Under the pieces are notes generated by a model. It did not search any database. It was given only the letters and a program-made list of their open reading frames with translations, and had not been told where the DNA came from. From NCBI RefSeq assembly GCF_009189165.1, contig NZ_CP045118.1, positions 62,001-126,000 of the forward strand: a DNA stretch of 64,000 nt, given 5' to 3'. Of the stretch, positions 7,805 to 16,423 are shown one piece after another. Origin of the DNA: Pseudomonas sp. SCB32. GTDB taxonomy: Bacteria > Pseudomonadota > Gammaproteobacteria > Pseudomonadales > Pseudomonadaceae. Each line of letters begins with the position of its first letter. The stretch's first letter is position 1. A program made the translations under genes and the position numbers.

Positions 7805-9025
7805 ATGAGTCAGGGCAAGAACCTGGAGATCGAGTATCTGCGGGGAGCCGCCATCGGCCTGACCCTGCTCTGCCATGTACCGGTGCTGCTGCCGTACTAC
7901 GAGGCGTTCTTCCTCAAGTTCTTTGGCGTTTACATGCCCTGGACCGGTGTGGATCTGTTCTTCTGCATCTCCGGCTATGTGGTGAGCAAGAGTTACCTGG
8001 ATTACTTCGACCGGCATCGTCAGCAGGGCCATTTTGCCATCGCCGCGCAGAGCTTCTGGTTGCGCCGGGTCTATCGTCTGCTGCCGACGGCCTGGCTGTG
8101 GGTGCTGATCCCGTTGGGCCTGTCAGTGGTGTTCAACCAGAGCGGTGCCTTCGGCTCCTGGTTCGATAACCTGCGCAGCTTCACCGCAGTGGCGACCTTC
8201 AGCGCCAACCTGGCCAACCAGTATGGGAATCTGTTGGGCCCCAACAGCGTGTACTGGAGTCTGGCCCTGGAGGAACAGTTCTACTTCATCTTCCCGTTGT
8301 TCCTGCTGTGCGTGACGGCCTACCGCTGGCGGGTGGGCCTCCTGCTGGGGCTGATCGCCCTGCAGTTCGGTCTGGATCGCAACATGTTCGGCACGCCCAC
8401 CAGCGCGCTCCTCAACTCCTTCCGCCTGGACGCCATGATGTGGGGTGTGCTGCTCTGCCTGGCCGGCCGCACCCCGCTGCTGCGCCAGTTCGAACCGACC
8501 TTCCTGGGCGATAGCGTCTGGCTTCGGCTGGCCTTGCCGCTGATGCTGTTCTACCTGCTGGGAGCGATCCCCGCACAGTTGATCGCGATGCCGGTGGCGG
8601 TGGGCCTGGTGGCCATCGTCTCGCTGGTACTGGTGTGGATCGCCAGCTACCAGAAGGGCTATCTGTATTGCCCGGCACCGCTCTCCAGGCTGCTGCTTTG
8701 GCTGGGGTCGCGCTCCTATGCGCTTTATGTGATCCATGTGTGCGCCTACCACTTCAGTCGCGAGCTGTGGCATCGCTATGCCGCGGCGCAGGGTGTGACG
8801 CTGGACGCATCCTTCACTGTGGAACTGGTGGTGACCGCGCTGCTGTTCGCTGTAATCGCCGCCGAATTGAATTACCGTTTCATCGAGCAGCCTCTGCGTC
8901 GAAAAGGCGCCGAGATCGCTCGCCGACGTCTGCAGCGCTTCACTTCGGAGTCTCCGGCTGCCGTTTCCGGCGCTGCTCCGGCAGTGGATTCGGCGTTGGC
9001 GGCGGGCTATCGGCAGGCCGAGTAG
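7805..9025 (+). CDS. Acyltransferase 3 family membrane protein (OafA-like), copy 2
   Basis: This 406-residue multi-pass protein shares the plan of the preceding gene: EYLRGAAIGLTLLCHVP at the N-terminus, SLALEEQFYFIFPLFLL in the middle and LNYRFIEQPLRRKG near the end. The ATG at 7805 has GGAGAGGG upstream. Divergence from copy 1 suggests a distinct acceptor. It is the last gene before the decayed rmd segment. A hairpin (CGGCTGAC-N6-GTCAGCCG, 9039-9060) lies just after its stop but lacks a T-run. Confidence 0.88.
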   Translation: MSQGKNLEIEYLRGAAIGLTLLCHVPVLLPYYEAFFLKFFGVYMPWTGVDLFFCISGYVVSKSYLDYFDRHRQQGHFAIAAQSFWLRRVYRLLPTAWLWVLIPLGLSVVFNQSGAFGSWFDNLRSFTAVATFSANLANQYGNLLGPNSVYWSLALEEQFYFIFPLFLLCVTAYRWRVGLLLGLIALQFGLDRNMFGTPTSALLNSFRLDAMMWGVLLCLAGRTPLLRQFEPTFLGDSVWLRLALPLMLFYLLGAIPAQLIAMPVAVGLVAIVSLVLVWIASYQKGYLYCPAPLSRLLLWLGSRSYALYVIHVCAYHFSRELWHRYAAAQGVTLDASFTVELVVTALLFAVIAAELNYRFIEQPLRRKGAEIARRRLQRFTSESPAAVSGAAPAVDSALAAGYRQAE

Positions 9026-9086
9026 GTAGCGCTCTGTCCGGCTGACTAACCGGTCAGCCGTTACCGGTTTCTTTGCTGCAGAACAA

Positions 9087-9651
9087 TTGGAGACACTGGT
9101 TGCCGGATGGACGGCTTCCCACTCTGGTGGCACCGCGGTGATGTTGCGTCAGCAGTGGAGCTTCACCTGGTCGTGGCGCATGATGGCGCCACGCCCGTTC
9201 AACCCCGTGACTGTGGGCCGCATGGCAACGGGTGCGTGTCCGGCAATGCATTCATACCCCCCGTATCGAGGTGGGGGCTATTGAGATTTCCCGTGATTTC
9301 CTCAATGTCCGGGATCTGCCGGTAGCCCTGGCGTTTGGGCGTGTGGAAAAGCGAGGTTTCCGTGGCCAGCCATGCCGGGCTGCCACGGGAAACAGGATGG
9401 TAGCCAGCGATCAGCCAGGACCCTGTACCCAGGGATATTCTGGCGGACCGGGATGTCAGGGTAATGCAGGAGTAAATCTGTGGGTTTGCGGCGAGGGTTT
9501 GGATATCCCTGCCCGGCGACTGCCAATCGCCAGAGAGTTCGGACGCTGCAACGTCACGAGCCTGCGCCGACCCGACTGTAATGTCGCTTTACCCGGAGAC
9601 TGTGGATGGCTTGACCTGCCGGCATCGGCAAAATCCGGAAGAACTAGAATT
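9087..9651 (+). pseudogene. rmd: Remnant of rmd (GDP-6-deoxy-4-keto-mannose reductase)
   Basis: No intact gene fits this gap, but pieces of an Rmd-like protein appear in order in two frames. Around 9144-9204 one frame reads QQWSFTWSWRMMAPRPFN, recalling the QW...GWRV.VARPFNHIG segment. From 9262 another frame reads RIEVGAIEISRDFLNVRDL, very close to the Rmd REVG(D/N)ID.SRDFLDVRD segment. About 9460-9630 has VCGEG...LRRPDCNVALPGDCGWL, weakly like the C-terminal part. The N-terminal NAD-binding part and several inner segments are missing. The position, directly before gmd, is that of rmd in P. aeruginosa. Comparison sequences are from memory. Confidence 0.65.
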
Positions 9652-9669
9652 AGCTCGTAGGCCACGTGA

Positions 9670-10668
<999 letters not shown>

Positions 10669-10671
10669 GCC

Positions 10672-12108
10672 ATGCTCATTCCAGTCATTCTTTCAGGTGG
10701 TGCCGGTACGCGGTTGTGGCCGGTTTCCCGCGAAGGTCAACCCAAGCCCTTCATGACCATGCCTGATGGGCAGTCCCTGCTGAACAAGACCTATCGGCGC
10801 GCGGCCGGCCTGCTGGCGGACGATGGCAGCATCGTCACGGTGACCAACCGTGACTACTACTTCCAGAGCAAGGACCATTTCCAGGCGGCCAAGCTGCGCC
10901 AGCGCGGCCACTTCATCCTCGAGCCCACCGGGCGCAACACGGCGCCGGCGATCGCCGTCGCCGCGCTGGCGCTGCGTGCGCTGCACGGCGATGACGTGAC
11001 CATGGTGGTGATGCCCGCGGACCATCTGATCCGCGATGTCGAGTCGTTTACCCGCGCGGTGGGGCATGCCGCCGAACTGGCTGCCCAGGGGCGCCTGGTG
11101 ACCTTCGGCGTGGTGCCTGCCACGCCGGAAACCGGCTTCGGCTACATTGAGACCGGGGATGTGCTGGACACCAGCGGCGGCAGTACGGTGAAGCGCTTCG
11201 TTGAGAAGCCCGATCTGGATACCGCCAAGCAGTTCCTCAAGGCTGGCACCTTCCTGTGGAATTCGGGGATGTTCTGCTTCACCGTCGGCACCCTCATCCG
11301 CGAGCTGGAAAAACATGCGCCGCAGCTGCTGGCGCAGGCCGCTGACTGCCAACAGGCGAGCCAGCCGCAGGAGCTGGGCAATGTGCTCCAACAGGAGTTG
11401 CCGCACGAGCACTTCTGTGGCCTGGAGGACATCTCCATCGACTACGCGCTGATGGAGCGCTCCGACTGCGTCGCCGTCGTGCCGGCGGCCTTCGACTGGA
11501 GCGATATCGGCTCCTGGAGCGCCATGAGCGCCCTGGTCGAAGCCGACGGGGACAACAACCGATCCGCCGGCAACGCGATCTTTGTCGACAGCCGGGACAA
11601 CTACGTGCAGAGCGAGGGCCGCCTCGTTGCCACCCTGGGCATCGAGGGCCTGATCGTGGTCGAGACCGCCGACGCCGTCCTGGTGGCGCGGGCCGATCGG
11701 GCCCAGGACGTGCGCATGGTGGTCAAGCAGCTCAAGGAAAGCGAGAACGAGGCCTATCGACTGCATCGGACCGTCAGCCGGCCCTGGGGTACCTACACGG
11801 TGCTGGAAGAGGGAGAGCGCTTCAAGATCAAGCGCATTGTGGTCAAGGCTGGGGCCGCCCTGTCGCTGCAGATGCATCATCATCGCAGCGAGCATTGGGT
11901 CGTCGTACAGGGCATGGCCAAAGTCACCAACGGCGAGATCGTTCGCCTGGTGAACAGTAACGAGTCCACCTACATTCCCGCGGGGCACCGTCATCGTCTG
12001 GAGAACCCCGGCGTGATCGATCTGGTGATGATCGAGGTGCAGAGCGGCGAGTATCTGGGGGAGGACGATATCGTCCGTTTCGAGGATATCTACGGCAGGG
12101 TTGTTTGA
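10672..12108 (+). CDS. wbpW: Mannose-1-phosphate guanylyltransferase / mannose-6-phosphate isomerase
   Basis: This 478-residue bifunctional type II enzyme supplies GDP-mannose for Gmd. The N-terminal nucleotidyltransferase domain has LSGGAGTRLWPVSREGQPK (residues 7-25) and FVEKPDLDTA near residue 180. The C-terminal cupin isomerase domain has QMHHHRSEHWVVVQG near residue 400, with the metal-binding histidines, and ends with YLGEDDIVRFEDIYGR. GGAG lies 8 bases before the ATG. The TGATG junction couples it to wzm. The name follows the CPA operon order gmd-wbpW-wzm-wzt; algA and pslB paralogues have the same domains, so the symbol rests on context. Confidence 0.9.
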   Translation: MLIPVILSGGAGTRLWPVSREGQPKPFMTMPDGQSLLNKTYRRAAGLLADDGSIVTVTNRDYYFQSKDHFQAAKLRQRGHFILEPTGRNTAPAIAVAALALRALHGDDVTMVVMPADHLIRDVESFTRAVGHAAELAAQGRLVTFGVVPATPETGFGYIETGDVLDTSGGSTVKRFVEKPDLDTAKQFLKAGTFLWNSGMFCFTVGTLIRELEKHAPQLLAQAADCQQASQPQELGNVLQQELPHEHFCGLEDISIDYALMERSDCVAVVPAAFDWSDIGSWSAMSALVEADGDNNRSAGNAIFVDSRDNYVQSEGRLVATLGIEGLIVVETADAVLVARADRAQDVRMVVKQLKESENEAYRLHRTVSRPWGTYTVLEEGERFKIKRIVVKAGAALSLQMHHHRSEHWVVVQGMAKVTNGEIVRLVNSNESTYIPAGHRHRLENPGVIDLVMIEVQSGEYLGEDDIVRFEDIYGRVV

Positions 12109-12905
12109 TGTCGCTGAGCAGTTTGAGAAGTACCTGGCAGTATCGTGGTTTTATCGTGGGCAGTGTGCGTCGGGAGTTCGAGTCGCGTTATCGCGGGTCG
12201 TTGCTGGGTGCGGCGTGGACCATCCTCAATCCGCTGGCGATGATCCTGGTGTACACGGTGATCTTCTCCGAAGTGATGCGGGCACGTCTGCCTGGCGTGG
12301 ACGACAAGATGGCGTACAGCGTGTTCCTGTGCGCAGGCCTGCTGACCTGGGGCTTGTTCTCCGAAGTGGTCAGCCGTTGCCTGAACATGTTCCTGGAAAA
12401 CGCCAACCTGATGAAGAAACTGAGCTTCCCGCGCCTCTGCCTGCCGGTGGTGAGCGTGTGCAATGCCCTGCTCAATTTCGCCATCATCTTTGCCCTGTTC
12501 ATTGGCTTCCTGCTCATCACCGGCCGCCTGCCCGGCGTGGCGTTGCTGGTGTTCCCCCTGCTGTTGGCGCTGCAACTGCTGTTCGCCGTCGGCCTGGGCA
12601 TGCTGGTGGGTGTGCTGAACGTGTTCTTCCGCGACGTCGGGCAGCTGTTCGGGATCCTCCTGCAGTTCTGGTTCTGGTTTACCCCCATCGTCTATCCCCT
12701 GAGTCTGCTGCCGCCGCCCTTTGGCCGGTTGGTGCAGCTCAATCCGATGACTGGCCTGATGCAGGCCTACCAGAACCTGTTCCTTCAGGGCCAGCTGCCG
12801 CAGTTGACTCAACTGCTGCCGATCCTGGTTTGCGGCGTGCTGCTGTGCATGTTGGCGATGGCGTTGTACCGCGCGCGCGCGGGTGAAATGGTGGACGAAC
12901 TCTGA
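12108..12905 (+). CDS. wzm: LPS O-antigen ABC exporter, permease
   Basis: This 265-residue ABC-2 type permease has about six membrane helices. The N-terminal cytoplasmic part has RREFESRYRGSLLGAAWTILNPL, the usual Wzm/KpsM entry motif. FFRDVGQLFGILLQFWFWFTPIVYPL lies in the middle. With Wzt it exports an undecaprenyl-linked polysaccharide to the periplasm. The ATG at 12108 overlaps the wbpW stop (TGATG); an upstream TTG is less likely. Its own stop overlaps the wzt start by one base. Confidence 0.92.
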   Translation: MSLSSLRSTWQYRGFIVGSVRREFESRYRGSLLGAAWTILNPLAMILVYTVIFSEVMRARLPGVDDKMAYSVFLCAGLLTWGLFSEVVSRCLNMFLENANLMKKLSFPRLCLPVVSVCNALLNFAIIFALFIGFLLITGRLPGVALLVFPLLLALQLLFAVGLGMLVGVLNVFFRDVGQLFGILLQFWFWFTPIVYPLSLLPPPFGRLVQLNPMTGLMQAYQNLFLQGQLPQLTQLLPILVCGVLLCMLAMALYRARAGEMVDEL

Positions 12906-14167
12906 TGGGCCATATCCGAATCCAACAACTGGGCAAGGCCTATCGTCAGTACCCCAAGCGCTGGTCGCGTCTGCTCGAATGGACCACACCCGGCGGCAAG
13001 TCACGTCATCGACAACACTGGGTCCTGCAGAACATTTCCCTGGAGATCGAGCCGGGCGAGGCGGTGGGCATCGTTGGCTCCAATGGAGCGGGCAAGAGCA
13101 CGCTGTTGAAGATCATCACCGGCACCACCCAACCCACCACGGGCACCTGCGAGGTGGGCGGCAAGGTCTCCGCACTGCTCGAGTTGGGCATGGGCTTCCA
13201 CCCGGAGTTCACCGGCCGCCAGAACGTCTATATGGCCGCGCAACTCCTGGGCTTGCAGCGGGAGGAGATTGACGAACTGCTGCCGGAAATCGAAGCCTTT
13301 GCCGAAATTGGCGACGCCATCGACCAGCCGGTGCGTACCTACTCCAGTGGCATGCAGATGCGCCTGGCCTTCAGCGTCGCCACCGCCCGCCGCCCGGATG
13401 TGCTGATCATCGATGAAGCACTGTCGGTGGGTGACTCGTATTTCCAGCACAAGAGCTTCGAGCGCATTCGCAGCTTCCGCCGCGCCGGCACCACGCTGCT
13501 GATCGTCTCCCACGACCGTTTCTCCATCCAGTCCATCTGCGATCGCGCAGTGCTGCTGGAGTTCGGGCAAGTGGCGATGCAGGGTGACCCGGAGATGGTC
13601 ATGGACTATTACCACGCGCGGATGGGGGAAGGGCTCAATCAGATCGTGCGCCAGGAAATGCTGGCCAATGGCAAGGCGCGGACCATATCCGGTACCGGCG
13701 AGGCTGAGATTGAATCGGTACGGCTGCTGGACAGCGGCGGCCGGGAGATCGATCTGGTCGAGGTTGGCCACGAGGTGGTGCTGGAGGTGGGCGTCCGGGT
13801 TTGCCGGGACCTCGAGCGGTTGGTGCTCGGCTTCATGCTCAAGGACCGCCTGGGACAGGCCATGTATGGCATCAATTCGCATCGCCTCAAGCAGGTTGAG
13901 ACAGGGCTGAAGGCGGGGGATCGGCTGACGTTCCGCTATGCCTTCGCCATGCGCCTGGGCCCGGGAAACTATTCGGTATCCCTGAGCCTGTCGCGGCAGG
14001 ACTCCCACCTGGACGGAAACTACGAATGGCGCGACTGCGCGATGATCTTCCATGTGGTCAACAGCACGCGGGAGAACTTCATCGGCTACTCATGGCTGGA
14101 TGCGCGCGCGACTATCGAGCGCCAGACCAGTGATTCACGGACCGAAAGCAGTGGAGAGCCTCGTTGA
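12905..14167 (+). CDS. wzt: LPS O-antigen ABC exporter, ATP-binding protein with carbohydrate-binding domain
   Basis: This 420-residue protein has an N-terminal ATPase: Walker A GSNGAGKST at residues 58-66, signature YSSGMQMRLAFS near 145, Walker B DVLIIDEAL near 168 and a switch histidine in LLIVSHDRF. The C-terminal half (about residues 255-400) is the beta-rich Wzt-C domain (ESVRLLDSGGREID...YSVSLSLSRQD). In exporters of this type that domain binds the modified non-reducing end of the chain before export. This fits the methyltransferase and acyltransferases encoded upstream. Starts and stops overlap both neighbours (TGATG). Confidence 0.93.
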   Translation: MGHIRIQQLGKAYRQYPKRWSRLLEWTTPGGKSRHRQHWVLQNISLEIEPGEAVGIVGSNGAGKSTLLKIITGTTQPTTGTCEVGGKVSALLELGMGFHPEFTGRQNVYMAAQLLGLQREEIDELLPEIEAFAEIGDAIDQPVRTYSSGMQMRLAFSVATARRPDVLIIDEALSVGDSYFQHKSFERIRSFRRAGTTLLIVSHDRFSIQSICDRAVLLEFGQVAMQGDPEMVMDYYHARMGEGLNQIVRQEMLANGKARTISGTGEAEIESVRLLDSGGREIDLVEVGHEVVLEVGVRVCRDLERLVLGFMLKDRLGQAMYGINSHRLKQVETGLKAGDRLTFRYAFAMRLGPGNYSVSLSLSRQDSHLDGNYEWRDCAMIFHVVNSTRENFIGYSWLDARATIERQTSDSRTESSGEPR

Positions 14168-15534
14168 TGCGCTTGCTCGTCGAATGTACCTATGTCTTCG
14201 AACATCCCCATATGAACTCCGGCATCCAGCGCGTGGTGCGCAATGTCATCGGTCATCTGGAAAGCGTGAACAGCGATGCGGAATGCATTCCCGTGGTCTT
14301 CTTCCGCGGGCGCATGTACCGGGTGTTGCACCTGGCGCCGCCCCACGGCACGAAGGAGCCGTGGCATAGCCGCATGAAGACCGTCCTGGAGCGGATGCGC
14401 AATTACTACTGGCTGAAGCACTCGCGGCTGGAGCGGCGCTGGCCGATGAGCCACTCGCACAATGCCCGGCGCGCACTCTATGTGCTTGCCAAGCTGGCGG
14501 GCCTGGCAATCAGTGTGCCACTGCGGGCGGTCATGTACGCCTCGCGCAACTACGTAGTTCCCGATCGCATGGAACCGCTGGACGTATTGCCGGGCGACCA
14601 GCTGCTGTTGCTCGACTCTTCCTGGCACGCGGACTTCTTCCCGGTGGCGGAGCGTCTCAAGGCGCAAGGGGTGGGGTTGATCTCGGTGATCTACGACCTG
14701 ATTCCCTGCACCCACCCGCAATTTTGCGATGCCAGCCTGGTGAAGGTATTCGACGTCTGGTTCGACTGGATCGCCGAAAAGGCCGATGGATTCATCTGCA
14801 TCTCCACCACCATTCGTGACCAGGTGCGCGCCGAGATCGTGCGACGCCGGGGCGAGCATGCTGCCCGCCAACTGTGGTTCGAGCACTTCTATCTCGGCTC
14901 CGAATTGGATCTGGTGCACGACCGCTCCGCGCTGGACGGCGCACTGGTGCGGATGTTCGACGAGGGTGATCCGGTCTACCTGATGGTCAGCACCATCGAA
15001 CCGCGGAAGAATCACGCCTACCTGCTGGATGCTTTCGAGCGGCTCTGGGCCCAGGGCTCCCAGGCCAGGCTGTGCATCATCGGCCGGATCGGATGGAAGT
15101 GCGATGCGCTGATCGAGCGGATTCAAAGCCACCCGCAGCTCAACCAGCGACTGTTCATGTTCAACAAGCTCAATGATCGGGGGCTGGAGTACGCCTACGC
15201 GCATGCCCGTGCGCTGGTCTTCCCGTCATTCGTCGAAGGCTTCGGCCTGCCCCTGGTCGAAGCTATGCAGCGTCAGTTGCCGGTCATGGCCAGCGACATT
15301 CCGGTGTTCCGCGAGGTAGGCGGCGACTTCGTCGCGTACTTTGACCTCAAGCGCCCGGAAACCCTTGCTGCCCTGGTACAGGAATACGAGTCTACTGGCC
15401 GCTTCCCGGCGGCTCGCAGCGTGGCTGACTGGCGCTGGCTCGGCTGGCGCGATGCCAGCCAGCAGTTGGTGAGCCGGGTGCTGCATGCCCTGAAACGGCG
15501 CCGCGAGGTGTCGCGCGAAGTGGAAATGAGCTGA
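14167..15534 (+). CDS. wbpX: Glycosyltransferase, WbpX-like
   Basis: This 455-residue GT4-type enzyme has an N-terminus (MRLLVECTYVFEHPHMNSGI) that fits WbpX-class glycosyltransferases, with QRVVRNV following. The C-domain has STIEPRKNHAYLLDAFERLW near residue 280 and SFVEGFGLPLVEAM near 360, the donor-binding motif. The ATG overlaps the wzt stop (TGATG); an extra TTG codon before it is not needed. In P. aeruginosa WbpX is one of three rhamnosyltransferases (WbpX, WbpY, WbpZ) that build the D-rhamnan. Here wbpY and wbpZ are absent. The name rests on position and on N-terminal resemblance from memory. Confidence 0.75.
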   Translation: MRLLVECTYVFEHPHMNSGIQRVVRNVIGHLESVNSDAECIPVVFFRGRMYRVLHLAPPHGTKEPWHSRMKTVLERMRNYYWLKHSRLERRWPMSHSHNARRALYVLAKLAGLAISVPLRAVMYASRNYVVPDRMEPLDVLPGDQLLLLDSSWHADFFPVAERLKAQGVGLISVIYDLIPCTHPQFCDASLVKVFDVWFDWIAEKADGFICISTTIRDQVRAEIVRRRGEHAARQLWFEHFYLGSELDLVHDRSALDGALVRMFDEGDPVYLMVSTIEPRKNHAYLLDAFERLWAQGSQARLCIIGRIGWKCDALIERIQSHPQLNQRLFMFNKLNDRGLEYAYAHARALVFPSFVEGFGLPLVEAMQRQLPVMASDIPVFREVGGDFVAYFDLKRPETLAALVQEYESTGRFPAARSVADWRWLGWRDASQQLVSRVLHALKRRREVSREVEMS

Positions 15535-15607
15535 CGTCAACGCGGCGCGCCGAATCGCTATTGGGTAGGACGCGGGCATTGCCTGTTGGGTGACTGCTGG
15601 TTGCCTG

Positions 15608-15781
15608 TTCGGCAGAGTGCGTGAGCGTGTCCGGAGAGTTCCGAGGCTGCAGGCGGAGGCTCGCTATCGCGAACTGTTCACCGCGGATGCAATGGGGCGT
15701 GTCTGGGCAGATCTGTATCGCAATCTGCTGGACGAAAAAGCGGAGAGGGAGATTCTGCTGCCCGAAGGCCGCTCTGGCTGA
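15608..15781 (+). pseudogene. C-terminal remnant of a glycosyltransferase gene
   Basis: This short open stretch has no ribosome site. It translates to a segment including ARYRELFTADAMGRVWADL followed by YRNLL, which resembles the last helix of GT4 enzymes (a YR..FT...M....LYR pattern). It lies directly after wbpX, where P. aeruginosa has wbpY and wbpZ, and directly before the DUF1127 gene. The simplest reading is that wbpY and most of wbpZ were deleted, leaving the 3-prime end. The match is short and made by eye. Confidence 0.5.
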
Positions 15782-15860
15782 GCGGCCGGGGCAACAAACT
15801 TACAAACTACCAGTACAGTTACGGCGAGCCTGGAGAGAGTGGCTCAGTTGTACTGTTGAA

Positions 15861-16067
15861 TCAGCGCCAGAACGGCTTGTTCAGCTCGGCGTAACGCTGG
15901 GCTTCGCTGATGCCGGCGTCGGCCAGCAGGCGGGAGTCCAGGCGGGCCAGCTGACGGCGGCTTTCCATGCGGCGCTGCCACAGGCGAACGGTGCCGACGA
16001 GGCCACGATGGGCGCTGGAGGTGCTACGGGTGGTGCTCAGGGCTGCGGAACCGAGGGTACGTTCCAT
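15861..16067 (-). CDS. DUF1127 (YjiS-like) small basic protein, copy 2
   Basis: This protein has 68 residues when started at MERTLGSAAL. That start has AAGG nine bases upstream and matches the paralogue at 2126-2320; the ATG three codons earlier sits on top of the ribosome site. The core is VRLWQRRMESRRQLARLDSR, then LADAGISEAQRYAELNKPFWR. Function unknown. It sits between the polysaccharide locus and the CoA-transferase gene. The palindrome at 16127-16142 lies 60 bp upstream, as in the other copy. Confidence 0.85.
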   Translation of the reverse strand: MERTLGSAALSTTRSTSSAHRGLVGTVRLWQRRMESRRQLARLDSRLLADAGISEAQRYAELNKPFWR

Positions 16068-16126
16068 GGTGGTCATCCTTCTCGCTTGTGACGAGAGTCA
16101 GTTGCTGAATTGATTGAGCATATGAT

Positions 16127-16142
16127 CTGACTTTTTAGTCAG
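16127..16142 (-). promoter_or_regulatory. Perfect inverted repeat upstream of DUF1127 copy 2 (candidate operator)
   Basis: CTGACT-TTTT-AGTCAG is a perfect 6+6 dyad, with its near edge 60 bp before the start codon. The DUF1127 gene at 2126-2320 has the matching site at 2384-2399. Confidence 0.5.
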
Positions 16143-16423
16143 GGATGACAGGTACAGTTGCACAGTATTGCTGGTGGTCAGGCGATTGTTATTTTGAACT
16201 GTAATGGTGTTTTTCGGGGCAAACTGTACCGTTGCGCTCCATTCTGGTGCGCAATTGGTAGGCATCTGAGGTATTTCGAGGTTGCCGGCCGGGGAGGCGG
16301 CGGGGGGAGCTGAACAGTTGAGGCGGGATAAAAATCTGTTCAGGAGTGTTTTTACGTGGTTTTTTTTCGGCTGTAAACCCTCGCGGGCCATTCATTGCTG
16401 AATGGCCCGCAAAAGGCTCCGGA
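16143..16423. other. Intergenic stretch without a convincing gene
   Basis: This AT-richer stretch lies between the DUF1127 promoter and the end of the CoA-transferase gene. The minus strand has an open frame, but its composition is atypical and it has no ribosome site. It probably holds the DUF1127 promoter and the CoA-transferase 3-prime end. Confidence 0.5.

Noticed and set aside
9232..9660. 142-codon frame as an intact gene between acyltransferase and gmd
   Set aside because: It starts at a GTG without a ribosome site and covers only part of the Rmd-like remnants, which continue in another frame. It is recorded as part of a pseudogene instead.
16098..16391. 97-codon minus-strand frame upstream of the second DUF1127 gene
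   Set aside because: It is Asn/Thr-rich and atypical, with no ribosome site or recognisable domain. It overlaps the probable DUF1127 promoter.
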